From positions 15,315,976 to 15,379,975 of the forward strand of contig JAJEKV010000028.1 of assembly GCA_021234155.1 (NCBI GenBank): DNA of 64,000 nt, given 5' to 3'. The notes below the pieces were generated by a model. That model saw nothing but the letters and a program-made list of their open reading frames with translations. It had not been told where the DNA came from and did not search any database. Shown here piece after piece: positions 1 to 12,579 of this stretch (the first letter of the stretch is position 1; every line of letters starts with the position of its first letter). The translations under genes and the position numbers were made by a program. Source of the DNA: Isoetes taiwanensis. Lineage: Eukaryota > Streptophyta > Lycopodiopsida > Isoetales > Isoetaceae.

Positions 1-1170
1 AAGTTACAGAAATAATAAGTCAATATAGTGATAAAGAATTTGAAGATGTTTTCTCGAAGAGCAGCCTAAAATTGATGATGAGTGCCCTTCAAGAAGTGTA
101 TGTGATTTGTTGCATTGGAGAATAGTTTGAATTTTTCATAGCAATTACTAAGAGAAAATTTCATTCCGCACGACAGCTATTATTCATGATTTCATGCCGA
201 AGAAAGAATACGGCAGGTAGTGCCAGATGCATAGACGCCAGCCACTTTTCGAATCATCGTCAATCATGCCGCCGAGGTGGAAATGGACGGTTATAAGGGC
301 TAAAACCACGGTGAGTAGTTTGGAGAACCGTTTCGGCTACGAGCAAAAGCGGTCGCTAGTATGAAAGTACCATCTCACTACCCAGAAACATTATTTTGCC
401 AAATTAATGTACTTTGTGTGGAGCTTTTGTTTGAGCGGGATTTCTAACGTCTAAATTCAAAAAGTGTGTGGTTCTACACAAAATGAAAACGAGAAGGAAA
501 ATGCGTTGTTTCAGGATGTGAGAGATGTAACAAGACAAACGATAAATTCAAGTCAGCTTCCTTATTAGATAGATTAGTAATAATCTATTTATTTACTTAT
601 CCGAAAGAAGGTCGTAGCATTGAGCAATGCTACGACCTTAGCAACTGTGGATCAAAATTCAAAATAAACAAGATTTATATACCGCGAACCTAGTTATATA
701 ATTTGGTTTTTCAATATTGTGGGTACACTAACTTTTACTCTACCATGACACTAAACCATCATTAGAAAATCCAACAAGTTTACTCCAATCAACTTCCCAT
801 TCCTGTAAACAAACACTACCCATCAACATGTACCGCATTCCACTTTCCAATTCTAATTTTATAAACATGGTTTTGATGTCCGCACTCACCTTGAAGGACA
901 AACAGCTACCTGATAAGCCTTTACAATATTTTGTACTTTCTATCTATGCAAATGCTAATAAGGCGCTCTTTTGAATTTGTTGTTTCATGACATGTCTTGC
1001 TATGTCTCTCGGGCTAGCTAAAACAACATCTCCTTTCTCACTAGTTTCCATTTGTAAGAACCATACATCTCTTTAGTTTATTTGTAAGAACTATACACTT
1101 TTGATTTGAGTATTGAATATTCAACTAAATAAAGTTCAATTAAAGGCTGAGATGAGTTAAAGGACAGCCC
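1..1170. other. AT-rich sequence without recognised gene
   Basis: No ORF of useful length and no motif I recognise in either strand. The only distinct structure is the perfect stem-loop at 608-639, listed separately. The sequence is AT-rich and could be decayed repeat or intergenic DNA. Confidence 0.5.
608..639. repeat. Perfect 15-bp inverted repeat (hairpin)
   Basis: AAGGTCGTAGCATTG at 608-622 is followed by a two-base spacer and its exact reverse complement at 625-639. The flanks are AT-rich with no gene next to it, so a transcription terminator role is not indicated. Hairpins of this kind occur near Helitron 3' ends, but no CTRR end with a following T is visible at the expected distance. 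Confidence 0.85.
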
Positions 1171-4100
1171 AACGTTCGTGTCAAACGCCCGCCTCGCGCC
1201 TGCCCAAAGCCTGCCTCCAAACCACCAGCTCAAAGCCTCGCCTCTCCTTTTCCCACCCTGTTCGGAAGCTCTTTCTTGCGAAGTTCTTAAAAGAGTTTTG
1301 AAAAGTTGGGGAAGTCAGAAGCAGCGCTGCCGAGCAAGCTTGCTTATAAAGACAGCGTTCACTTTGCATTTTATTCTTCAAAGACAGTTGTTCCAGTAGA
1401 TGGGTCTTTCATTCTAGTCAAATTTCCTCTGGATGAATCGCGCATCGTAATATTCAAATCGTACTTTGTTCTCCGGTTCCAGCTCATCCGTTACGTTCCT
1501 CTTGAAGGGCCTCCTCGTCATCTTCATTTACGTCAGTTCAGTGAGCCTTCGAAGTTTGCTATCCCTTTCTTCATCGTTCTTTAATACCATAGCCGACTCT
1601 CTGACTCGCCGTGTTCTCCGAAGCGATACGTGAGCTTGAGTTCCAATACGAAGTCAAAGCTTCCAGGCCAGCAGCCAAAGAATGAGTGAATCTGAAAAAA
1701 TGTGATCCCGTTAGTCGGGCACCGGTTTAAAGAGCAAATCGTTAGTGCTTCAGAAGGTCCAGCCTTTACTCCCGTTAAGCATCCTCTTCCGGCGGAGTAA
1801 GTGTTCGAGCTTAACAATGAATCCGCGAAACGTTTAGCACGAGCTTTTGACCGGATGCCATGAAATTGGTGGACGCCGCGCCCAGATGGACGCCTAAAAA
1901 TTCTAAAACAGATCTGAGCTTTTTAGAAAAGGTTCATCCATTATGAATGACCAAAGCAATAAAACTTATTTTAGATCTCTTGGGAAAATAGAGTAGTTCG
2001 AGAATATTTAAAAACCATCTCTCAGAATCCGAGCTTTAGCTGCAAACCTTTGTCCAATAAATTGAAATTTCAGAGCAAACCAATACCAAATATTGTGTCA
2101 AATAGAATTCAGCAACCCGTCGTCCATTAAGTCGGCTCTTGTTGTCCTGCTTTGAATTCTGAGGATTTATGGGGCTTCCGACCTCCAAGTTGGAAGCGCA
2201 TAGCCTCCGGGCCCCTGAACGAAGCAGCAGTGTTGAAATGATTAAAGGCTACTTCGTTTATCTCTGGCGATGGAGCGTTCATTATTTTGGTTGCGTTGCG
2301 CCACAAAGAAGTTTGCCTGCTGGCTGTCCGAAGTTCGGCGGCAGTCGAATTTGAGACTGAATTGGTGCCGAAAATCGCTAAAGTTTGAGGAGATTTCTTT
2401 CAACTTAAAGACAAGGCACAAGCCGTTCCATGTGATTTTGAATGGTCCGAGCGTGGCAACCCATCTGCCCACAAAGCACTTAGTATGCTTATCCCAGCAT
2501 CCTGAGCTTAAATGGGTAAGATCCCAGCTCTTAGTTGCATCTATATTACTCAAGATTAGCCTGCCTCATCTAATGGAGTCCCATCTTCACATCCTGAACC
2601 TTCCATTCTGGTGAATTGCCAAAGTCTTCATAGCGGGAAGACGAAGCAGTTTTCAATATACTCAAAGCTAACTGCTCATTCCTGAATAAGGGTTTGGTCC
2701 GCGAGCGTAAAAAGAGCAAAGAGGTTCTGAAGTTTCCGCAGATGAAAACTAAAGAAAATGCTGTCCCGGGAATTTTTCGTGAAGTCCGCCTGGGTGCGGA
2801 GATGTGCCTCATGAGCCTTTGAACACCGGGCAATGGCGGAGCGATAAAGCTGGTAAATGAGCGAAGAGCAGAAGTTGGAGCCTCGCTTCCGAATTTGTCT
2901 CAAAACGCATTGGCAAACGCCAAGAGAAATCAAGTGGTTTCTCTAAAGAGCGCGAAGGAAGCAGTTTGCGTCCTCCGCGATTTCGTCCCGTTAACTGAAT
3001 GAAAAAGATAGAGTGAGGAGCGGTGAAAATCATGAAAGTTTGGTAATGGAACCGGATTTTGAATGTTTGCACGGTCAAAGTCTGGTTGAGTGCCCACTTT
3101 GAAGCGATAAGTTGTAGTTCCAGGTGTCCCTAATTTTTACCCAGCAAAGAAAACGGTAACATCGGGCGAATTTTTTAAAATAGTTCGATTGTATTCCGAA
3201 ATGAATATCGGGAGTAACCTTTGTTGCTGGTCCATGTTGTTTATTTGGAAGAACAACACGGAATATTATTTCGATAAAGAAAGCCGATGAAAATTTGGCA
3301 TTTTGACGAAATAATGTTCGAAAGATGGCCCGTCTTGGCTGAAAAATATCAAGCTGAAATCCTGTCACGCTGAAGGACAACGGTTCTTGAAAATGCAACG
3401 AAGAAAACAAAAGAAGTGTCTTAAAACTGAAGCGCATAGCTTTTTGCTAAAGCCCGAGCTGCAATCCCAGCGTTAGTTTTAAGCATGCTTTCGGCCGCTT
3501 AAAAAGCCTAACATGGACCCGGTCAATATCCAGCGTTCGACTTTAGCGTCCAGCGTTTGCAGCCAACCCTGAGAAGTGCCATAACGTTAATTCCTAAGTA
3601 GATAATTTTGACAAAACTCTACGCCTTGGGGACTTTGGCAAATAAAAATAAGAAGGGTTTCGTTAAAACTTTGCCAGCTTAAAGCAAACCTATAAAAATG
3701 GTTTCCGGGGAAGTTTTTTGTTGTTGTTTTTAAAAGATAACGAAAATGAAGCCACGTGACCCAAGCTTTGGGTGGTAGTTAGCATGATAAATGTCGCCTT
3801 CCAATTGAGAGCATTGAAGCTGCATTTGCATCGTAACCGCGGTGTTAGATCTCGACGGGGCCCCCGCCTCATTCGAGTCTCGGTTCCGGTAGTTCGCTGT
3901 TTTGCGACGTTCTCGAGCAACTGCTTATACCTTTCGAGCTTGTCCCATCAGCGCTGGCGAGCTGATGATGGAAGATAAGCCGTGATGTTTGTTTCTCCAC
4001 TCTCAAAACATAATGCCGCCAAGATTACTAATGCTTCAAAATTCCTTTGATAGTAAGTTGTATGCACTTAGTAAAGAATATCCACTATTCCATCCTATTT

Positions 4101-6500
4101 TAGTTTGGTATGTGGTTTTATCATATCTCCTCCTCTTTCAAAGCTTCCTCCCTCCTAGAAGAGCAATTATGAACCATAGGCCCAGCCTAAGTGAAAGCTG
4201 CTGTTCATGATCATGACAAGCGAAACAAAAGGTGAAGCCTCTGTGAATTGGGGCACCCCATGAGCAAGTAGTAAATAAGTTTGTTTTTTCTGAGTTTGAA
4301 AGAATTCCTCCTGACTGACTGTGGTGGAAAACAAGAGTGAAATTGCCTCCCAACATGTTGGCTTGTTCAGAGATCTGAATTACACATTCCACAAACGATC
4401 TTGAGCCCGGTCTCAACCCCATTTGAATATTCATTTCTAGATCCCTGGAGACATCCACTGCCATGCAGCATAGCCTCCCAGCAGGCAGCTCCACACGAGA
4501 ATGATTGAAGGTGTCGAAGGTGATGATCAAAGAAATTTGCTTCTGTTCAAATTGTTCGTTTGGCATGCACATGCATTCAGGAATGCCTATAATAAAGGTG
4601 ATATCTTGAAGTTGGTCTTATACCCCGGTGTTTTATTTGCTGGAAAAGATGTGCAGCTCTCCATGTTAGAGCTTCATTCGAATAACAGTTAATGAATGCC
4701 GTGCTCCGGCAGATGAAGGCACTGTTTCGGAGCCATGCCATCGCAGTCATCAGCCTTAATCGTTCAAGTTCTCTCACACTTCCACATATTTAGTACCAGC
4801 CCAATGCAGCCCACCTGTTATCTGGTCCCAATTTTGGGGAGGTTGAAGAAGGTTACGTATAGTCCTTTCCTTCTTCTTAAACCTCTGGTCTTAAAGAAGA
4901 ATCGTATATTTTGTAAAGGTATGTTTCATCCTGTGTTTCTTTCCAGCAATTGCTTCTAAACTCTGTAATGCTTCACTCGTTCTGTCCCGTATTGGGTAAT
5001 ATAAGCCGCGCAGCCAAGCGAAGGTTCCTATGAAAGATATTTTAGCCCATATGTCATCAATTTTCCTGCATCTCCGCTTCAGCACTTCCCTATACATTGC
5101 CGCAAGCGGTATTCCTCTGGGATACCGCTTCAAAACCATCCGTTAGTAGCCCGGCAAATTTCATCTCGGTGAAGTTCGTTTGCTGCCAGCCCTGAAAGTA
5201 TTCATTCCAATGGAAGCGAAGTTGCTGGGGTTTCAACCGGCGGATGGTAGTATTGACCTCTGGCCTCCCGTGATTGCCGAAGATCATCAACAAGGAATAA
5301 GGCAGCTGAAGCACGATGGTGTTTAAAGTGAAAACATTTGATCCTAACGGATGGAAGAAAGAATTTTGAACCCCGCCCGTTCATTCCTGCGAGAGTCTGA
5401 TGTTCGGCAAACCGGCGGTTAGCTGTTAGCCAGTTAAAGAGATAGTCCTGATATTTAAACCAGAAACCATATAACCATAGTTCCTTCCAGTTCCAGTTTT
5501 TAGCCTTTGTCTAGCTTTCTTTTCCTTAAAAATGTCAAGCCAACATGAGCCATGTGGAGTTCCTGTTTGCGCCGTTGTTTCATATGAGCATTTGTCTGGT
5601 ATAATTTATTTTTTAGCTCCGCCTATTTACTTGGAGTTCTGGGATATTTATTTTTATTAGAGGATACTTGTGACTATATCCCTGTTTAGTCAGAATCCCC
5701 TGTTTGCTTATGTGATGGCGGTTATGTTCCAGCATGGAATCATTTTTGAATTTCAACAGTCATTTCAGTATTTGTTTTGTTCTCTAACTTAGAGCTTGCT
5801 TTTGTTTTGGGAGATTGCAAAGATCTTGCTTCAGTCCTGTTTTCATTACAGTGAGATTTTGCTATTTGTCTTTAAATCCTAAAGCTTCATGAACTGATTT
5901 ACATCGTTAAGATTTGTCCTTTAAAATGCGCCTGCAACAGCGACGCGGTAGACCTGTCTGTCAGGGTATTTTGCGCATGTCTGTTTACGTTCCAGCAGTA
6001 ATTGTTTTTAGTTCTGCCATACTTTTCTTCCTTTCAAAGTTCAGCTTCGACGAAGAGACACGAAGGGCGAAAGCGCTATTTTATTAGGGAGGATTTCATG
6101 ACGAGACAACCCCGTTTCATTGCCGTAAGATTTCAGACGGGTCTTTGAAGTTAGCCCAGTTTGATGGGATTTGGTTCTGGCTGTACAAAAGATTTTGTCG
6201 CCATAACGCCGTGATCTCTGGTTAGCCCCCGCCTTCTTCGTTTCTGGCGATTTAAGATCTCCGTGATCTTCATTTTGAATTCGGCTAAAAAGATATTAAA
6301 TCTTCGGTTCGACAACAGCCATTTTGAAATGATCCGGACTGATTTGAAGTCAAGATTGAGCTGGATCTGCTGGATCACAGTAACCAAGCGTTGTATCGAG
6401 TTTCGCAACGAAGCTTAGTTACCGGCGGTTGAGAACCTTTGGTAAGCGGATTCGCCGCACTGCCGCCTTTGGCGACGCGACCGCTCACGGTTTACCGGCC
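1170..6500. other. Unrecognised degraded repeat-like region
   Basis: GC content is higher than in 1-1170. All reading frames on both strands are short (at most about 145 codons) and overlap as mutual shadows. I could not identify integrase, RT, protease or host-protein motifs. Short CCG/GCCG words are frequent, as in the chromoviral parts of the window. It is probably a decayed or poorly sequenced repeat; this is inference from texture only. Confidence 0.35.
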
Positions 6501-6717
6501 ATGCATCAAGGACTTATCAAAAGATCAAACATCTTCCGTTAGAAGAGTTAGAGCAAGCAAAATAGCAAATTCGCGGATACAATTCTAAGCACTTCAGAAG
6601 GTTGCGACACCAAAGATAGGTATAAGGAGCAATGCAATTACTTTAACTTTCACATGTCTAGAACTGGCATTGTTTCAACTTAACAATATTTGGTGGAGAG
6701 AAATGTTCGCGGCGGCT

Positions 6718-6860
6718 TGTAAATATAAACCATATAACCGTATAAACAATATATAACCATTAAAACCATATAACCATATGAAATATAAACCATATAAACA
6801 TATAACCATGTTTCAATTAACATAACCATTTTAGATCATTAAACATCAAAACCATTATAT
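6718..6860. repeat. AT-rich AACCATATA simple-repeat tract
   Basis: The words AACCATATA, AACCATATAACCATAT and AAATATAAACCATATAAAC recur about ten times in about 140 bp with variable spacing. It is a degenerate microsatellite-like tract with no coding potential. Confidence 0.75.
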
Positions 6861-7043
6861 AAATATTTTTAACATTCAATATTTTGTCGGGTCGCAGACT
6901 GTTACCGATCAGCCGACGTGCGGGCTACTGCCAAGAACCTCAAGACACCCACATCACTAAGGCATGGCTCTAATACGTGAGAGACATTCATTATGGCACT
7001 TTTACTACATATTACGGTGTTTTATCCATACATAGAAAATGGA

Positions 7044-7155
7044 GATGGAATTTGTATTTTTTGTTTATGGTCCAAGCTAGACTAGTCTTGTCACTAGAAG
7101 ATGGAATTTGTATTTTTTGTTTATGGTCCAAGCTAGACTAGTCTTGTCACTAGAA
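7044..7155. repeat. Tandem duplication, two 56-bp copies
   Basis: The 56-bp unit beginning GATGGAATTTGTATTTT is repeated back to back at 7044-7099 and 7100-7155 with no visible mismatch. A third copy of most of the unit (GTTTATGGTCCAAGCTAG and onward) reappears at 7455-7525 together with its downstream flank. The identity of the tandem copies implies a recent duplication or an assembly duplication. Confidence 0.9.
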
Positions 7156-7440
7156 TATCATCTTGTACACGACTAGCTAGAACCATCCACCAACGGGTCA
7201 AGGCCAAAGGGCGCTGCATAGGCTTTTAAGTTCTACCACGTCGGGATCATCATCGTATGACCCCAGTAACTCAACTCCCCAAAGCTAAATATACACACTG
7301 GGCCAGGTTTAAACCTACACTCGACCAAATGCACATTTATTTGGCATTAGGCCTATACCAACTCACTCACACATCCATATAAACTTTAGCCATACATGCA
7401 CACTTTGTAAAGTGGATACCTCCTAGCCTTAGGATGTCAC

Positions 7441-7560
7441 GTATTTTTGTATTTTTGTTTATGGTCCAAGCTAGACTAGTCTTGTCACTAGAATATCATC
7501 TTGTACACCACTAGCTAGAATATCCCACCACCACCAAAATAAACAAAAATACAAAATACT
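7441..7560. repeat. Third copy of the 7.04-kb unit, bounded by inverted arms
   Basis: This segment repeats the 7.06-7.19 kb sequence. It is bounded by inverted arms, GTATTTTTGTATTTTTGTTTA on the left and AAATAAACAAAAATACAAAATAC on the right, so it could fold into a stem of about 20 bp with a roughly 75-bp loop. It may be the foldback end of a small transposon. No transposase was seen. Confidence 0.6.
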
Positions 7561-8510
7561 CACAGGACATGGTAGAGAGTAATATTTTTACATATCACTC
7601 TCTCCCAGTCGCATGTAGAGACTCATGGTTCGAGGGTACCGTAAATAACCGCGACTCTCCTCTTTCCTCCCCGACCCATTCATCCTCCCATGTTTTCTCT
7701 TCGCCCTCGCTTTCTCTGACTCAAGTTCCCCATGATCGACCAATTGGAGATTCCACCCGGGACTTGATCTTATGACGTTGTACCGATCGACATCGCGACG
7801 ATCCAAAGACCGAGGTTTTCGCGGCGCTTGAGGCTCGAAAGCCGTCATATTGCCTAAGAAGAGTGAGGTTCTTTCAGTAAGTTTTTAGCCTCATTTCTTT
7901 ACGCCTATTCTTGTTATTTCATATCCTTTTACTTACCTTTTACTTTACATTATTCCTTTGTAGTATTTGGGACGATCTACTATTCCCTCTCGATACAATT
8001 TCAAATATTAAATCCTTGCCTTATTTTGTAAGCGCCGTAGCAAGTGAATCAAACATGGAAGTCGCCTCTTCATCCAAAGAATCAGCATCGCCTTTTTCTT
8101 CATGTTCTCTCGCTTTTTTTTCACTCATTTCACTCTCTATTTCACATCTTTTCACTGCTTTCTGCTTTTGCTTTATTTTATTTTCTCGCTTTTGTTTTCT
8201 TCTTCTTTGTTTGTATTGTTCAATTAAATACCTCAGACCGGGCATAAGTAAGACTAGGCGCTAAACCAATTAGAATCCTCCGGCATGACATGCTAGGATG
8301 AAACAAAATTGTATAGCACTAAAGAACATAAATCTGAATGTTTCATAACAAATTCCATAACAAAAGAAAGAACTATGAATTTTAATTGCACGTAGCATTT
8401 CTAACACCTAATTCAATCCTTCGTGTTTAGTAGCTTTAAAAGCATTGTTCGCTTTCTAACTCATAGAACATCCTCCCTTTGGCAGAAAGGTGCAGATATA
8501 TTCTATCTCT
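7560..8510. other. Pyrimidine-rich sequence without supported gene
   Basis: The plus strand from about 7900 to 8240 is very T/C-rich, giving a hydrophobic frame at 7911-8264 and a Lys/Arg/Glu-rich frame on the minus strand at 8021-8245. Both are what skewed composition produces by itself. No domain is recognisable. Confidence 0.45.
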
Positions 8511-8517
8511 ATCATGA

Positions 8518-8780
8518 ATGAGAATGCCTCACCAACACTCCAGGAAGTACACTGTTTTCACAAGGAAGTCGAAAGCTTATGAGTCGAGAATGCCTCACCC
8601 AACACGACGCTTCTCGAGAGTCGATAATGCCATAGCCAGCTATCGCTTTCAGGCATTCTCGACCGGGCGAGTCGAGAATGCCTAAGCCAGCCCAACACTT
8701 TAGGAAGTATTACTATTCTTCGAATGGCTGGTTGTGGTGCATTCTCATCAGTAGTCGGTGAATGCCTTAGCCAGCCTACC
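8518..8780. repeat. Degenerate tandem repeat containing GAATGCCTNAGCCAGCC
   Basis: Four related units start with GAATGCCT near 8518, 8586, 8676 and 8758, spaced about 68-90 bp. Several are followed by AGCCAGCC-like words. One unit contains the reverse-complement word AGGCATTCTCGAC, creating the perfect hairpin listed at 8651-8683. Confidence 0.65.
8651..8683. repeat. Perfect 13-bp inverted repeat, 7-base loop
   Basis: AGGCATTCTCGAC (8651-8663), loop CGGGCGA, then GTCGAGAATGCCT (8671-8683), an exact reverse complement. It sits inside the local tandem repeat array. Confidence 0.85.
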
Positions 8781-8823
8781 CTCCTCTTCAGAAATCTTGT
8801 CAGCAGGTAAAGCTCAACCAAAT

Positions 8824-9480
8824 GAGCCATTCTCCTTCAACCATCTTCCCAAATATTAAGTAAGGGAGAGGCTCGGACTGAGGCCTCTCGCGAACTAACC
8901 ACAAAGGGAAATGCATCCCAAGGCGCAGCATCCCAGCGCCAAGTGCACGCCGACTCCTCGTGAGTCGAAGACCACCAATCCACATCCTCTGACTCCCCAA
9001 TCCCTAAAGTGCATTCTTTCTGCTTTTGAGTCACAGTAGCCTATTTCAAATGAGCCACTCTCGAACCATCTTCCTTTCCCTAATAATGTAAGAGGGAGGG
9101 GCTCCTGGACTGCGGGAGGCCTCCGCGACTAACCACAAGGGAATGCATTTGAATCAAGATCCCTATGAGCGTTAGGGGCTTTCTCACTGAAGGCCCGTGA
9201 GTCTCATTCCAATGCTAATATCTAATCCACATCTTCTCTTCACCGCCCCAAGGTCTAGTGTATTCTCCTCGCTTTTAGTCCTGTGTGCCTCTAGTTTATT
9301 TGAGCCACTCTCCTTCAATCATCTTCCCTAATACAAGTAAGGAGTGGCTCTATGGGTGGCGGCCTCTCGCAATCCAACCATAGGAGAATGCATTTTAACC
9401 GCATCCTTAAGAGCATCGGGGCTTTCACTCCGTGAGCTTCCAGAAGACCCTCGCAGGCCTTAGGACCTAGCATGGCGATC
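8824..9480. repeat. Tandem repeat, about 230-bp unit, three copies
   Basis: Copies begin with GAGCCAYTCTC at 8824, 9052 and 9302. Each continues with an ACCATCTTCC/ATCATCTTCC word, a TAAGnAAGG/GGGAGGGGCTC word, GGCCTCTCGC and ACCACAAGGGAATGCAT in the same order. Unit lengths are about 228 and 250 bp, with the last copy shorter. Divergence between copies is clear, so the array is not a fresh duplication. It could be a small satellite or the internal part of an LTR element. Confidence 0.75.
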
Positions 9481-9488
9481 TATATACA

Positions 9489-9945
9489 TCTAGCATGCCT
9501 AATGTAGACCTCGATTGATGGAGCCCTTTGCTTCAAAAAAAAAAAGAAGGAATCCATTCCAGTTAAAAATATTGCATATTACAGAGCTATTCAAGGAAGT
9601 TGTCTGGATGATGAGTTTCCTTGTCGAAGCATCTCAACCCGTATATATCTCGACAAATATGCTCAACAAGGAACCATAAATCCCAAGGAAGCCAACAGCC
9701 CATGATCTAAACAGTCTAGCATGCCTAACAGACTCTGGGACTAGGTGGAGCCCTTGCTTTTAAACACAAGGAATCCATTCCAACTAAAAACTACTGGGAC
9801 ACATGGAGTCGCTCATGAAAGTTACTGATCTATTGTTTCCTCACGAGCATCTCTCAAATTGCAGAATATATTTCATCTCCTCGATGCCGGAAATATACTC
9901 GACAAGGAAGCACAACCCACGAGCTTTGAGCAGCTCCATGTTCCC
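9489..9945. repeat. Tandem repeat, about 226-bp unit, two copies
   Basis: TCTAGCATGCCTAA begins copies at 9489 and 9715. Both continue with GGAGCCCTTTGCTT / GGAGCCCTTGCTTT and GGAATCCATTCCA, and later contain CGACAAGGAA-like words. The first copy includes an A11 tract at about 9535. It directly follows the 230-bp array and the units are of similar size, so the two arrays may share an origin. Confidence 0.65.
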
Positions 9946-9989
9946 CTACACATCTAAGTATGTTCTATACACATAATGAAATGTGCATA

Positions 9990-12560
9990 TCTCTCGAAAC
10001 TCACCTCTTCTCGCAAGTACTCTTTGGGCCAGAATACGTAGATCCCAAGAACCTCTCTCCTAGAGTCTTCGCCTTCCTCATAATTCATCAACAAGGTAAG
10101 TATCTCGCGATCAAAACCTGTCTCAAAGCCATTCTCGTATCCCTTCCATGTATACCGCAGCTGAAGAGTGCCCGTGTTCTCAAAATTTCATCTCCTACCG
10201 CTACCTTTCAACCCACGCATTAATGATCAAATCAACTAGTTTGAATTAAAGACACGCCAGCTAGGAACTAGACACGATTAAAACCGGCCGTTAGGGAGCT
10301 TACAGCCGCTGCGGGCGCGCCCATCCGGAGAACCTCGGCCATCTCTCCTCCCGCCGCCAAGGCGCCCACAAAACTATGCTACCGATAATTTCCACTACGC
10401 CGATACGTACCCCGGAAAGGATCAATTTCAATTCTTGTTTGACTGGCTAAAGTTGGCCGTGGTTGTACCCTACCGCTTTTGCCTTGACGATTGTATGTCC
10501 CACTTCAAATTCTAAGAACACGCTTGACCTTCTTTTTACGCACCCCAAATCCTAAAGGCCCGAAGAGACCCGCTTTAGAAGGGAATTCGAAAGTGTACAA
10601 GATAGCCAAGATTCCGAGATGACGACTCCATCGAAGAAGCTTGGCCACGGAGCTTGACAAGCAATTTAGCGAACAAAGAAAGAAAGACCGACCTGTGTGA
10701 GCTCTCAATTTTGATTCGGGATTCATCCACCTTTTCTCGACCATCTTCTTGTCTTGCAGCATTTACTACAGTAGACGCTTTAGTGATCATCGGGAGAATT
10801 CCATTCTTCGCTATCGGTTGATTTGAGACGTGAGCTACTTGAACAATCTCGCGGTGGTGGTATGTCAAGTCACAACCTCGGTGGGAAGGAGAAAGACTGC
10901 CTTTGGCAAAGGGATAAAAGAGTTCCAGCGACAAGTACAAGAAGGTCAAGTAGGTCCTCTGGTATTGTTGCCCTGCATTCCAAACATCTACATCATGTGC
11001 AAGATTGCCCAAGGGTAAATTCTATCAATACACCAAGAAGTTATCTGCCTCCACCATTCTTCCACTTGTCGAGCAAGGCCAAGGGACTCACAAAAGGCCG
11101 GGCGCTTTAAATTGTCGTAATCCTTTGGCTGCAAAAGGATTTGGAAGGGATGAAGGAGGCTCTAACTCGACATCTAGGGAGCTTGGAATGGAGATTTCGT
11201 GGTGAGGAGAAGCTTTTCAAAACCGAATTTCTACGCCCAACGGCGAAAGAGACTTTAAAGCACTCTACGCTACTAAGGATGGAAGTTCGTGAAGAGAAAA
11301 CTCCGTAAGGACCGCAAGTCGTAGCTGCAAAAGTACACGCAGAGTGATTCGGGGAGCGCTAATGAAGAGAATGAACTGCCGATTCCTCACCTGGATCCAT
11401 GACCGCATAAGAAAATCAGCGAGAGGGGTCCAAAAATATGGAGTGGCTGGCTCAATATCATCCATTGGGAATAGGACACGTTGCCGACATAAGACGATTG
11501 AAGTTTCCAGAATCGCGATATGGTCCTGTTCAACCGCTAGGAATTTAATCCAGCATACATGCTGTGAGATTCTCAACTCATGGTGCGCCATCCCGCTATG
11601 ATCCAATGCTTCCAAGAGTTGATCAAGTGGATCACCGAGGAAAAACCCGAAGGGAAAAGATGTGGGAGGTTTTGGGTAGTGGACTACAAGATTCAAAGGA
11701 GGGCAGCATACAAGTATTGCATTTTAAAAAGGAAGTGCCGCAGCGATCAAGGGACCGATATTCCAAACAAGAGTGCAAGTGTTCTCACGCGGGACACACG
11801 CCATCAACGAGTTTCGCCAAAGATTAGCCACCGTCAACACATAATAGCAGCGAAGTGCCTACGAAGGTAAATTATCATCGCTCTTCGTTCTCTGTTTGGG
11901 ACCAAAGGAAATGAGAAAGCCCCTCATTATTCTTGGCTTTCTCACTGAGTCGCAGAAAGCCAGAGGCAAAAAGGAAGAAGAGGATGCGGGCTTTCTCGAC
12001 TCGCCAAAGCCAGAGGCAAAAAGGGAAGAAGAGGATGTAGGCTTTCTAATCGCGAAATGAAAGCCGTATTAGCTCACGTGAAAGTAGAGGATTTGGGGTC
12101 TTGTCTTCGACTACATTCGAGAAACCCCGTGAGGAATAGAGAAAAACATTAGAGATGAGTGAAAGCATCGAGCCTTCCCAATCTTCTTCTTCCCTTTGGG
12201 CAATGTAGCTTAGTTTATATTCTAAGTTCATCGCTCAAAGAGGCGAAAGCAAAGATTTGGGAATGTGCTTATGCTTTCACTCGCCTTCTAATTCTCATGA
12301 GAAAGAAATCTATCACCTAAAAAGAATTAGGAAAATCTATGGTGGAATTTTTCGGAGAAATAATTCCCTCGAAAGTTTGAAGTTCGTAAATTTCTTATGG
12401 GCCCAGTTTTCTGTCTCGAGGGTTAAAATTTTGAAAAATTCATAAGACTACTCCACTTTGAAAAAAATGAAATGCATTTAGTAAGATGAGTAGTATTTAA
12501 TATCTATTTTCATTGAAAATAATAGTACTTCCAGGATAGGTTCCCCAGACGCATGAAACC
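9990..12560. other. Unrecognised repeat-like region
   Basis: Several frames of 85-145 codons overlap on both strands (for example minus 10575-11012, plus 11564-11870), but none shows a motif I know. Charged stretches on the plus strand near 11.58-11.87 kb could be remains of a retroelement gag/pol; that is a guess. The 51-bp repeat at 11955-12056 is listed separately. Confidence 0.35.
11955..12056. repeat. Tandem repeat, 51-bp unit, two copies
   Basis: AAAGCCAGAGGCAAAAAGG with a following GAAGAAGAGGATG and GGCTTTCT word occurs at 11955-12005 and 12006-12056. The unit also contains GGCTTTCT and AGAAAGCC, so the copies can pair with each other as short stems (8-bp arms around 11936-11962). Confidence 0.75.
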
Positions 12561-12579
12561 ATTTTTCGTGACGTGATAA

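Noticed and set aside
8021-8245. Minus-strand Lys/Arg/Glu-rich 74-codon ORF that looks like a coiled coil
   Set aside because: The underlying DNA is a simple T/C-rich tract, no domain or splice context is present, and composition alone explains it.
7911-8264. Hydrophobic 117-codon plus-strand ORF resembling a membrane protein
   Set aside because: A T-rich tract gives Phe/Leu/Ser codons in any frame. There is no supporting gene structure.
10575-11012. 145-codon minus-strand ORF
   Set aside because: No family motif, competing frames of similar size on the other strand, and repeat-like surroundings.
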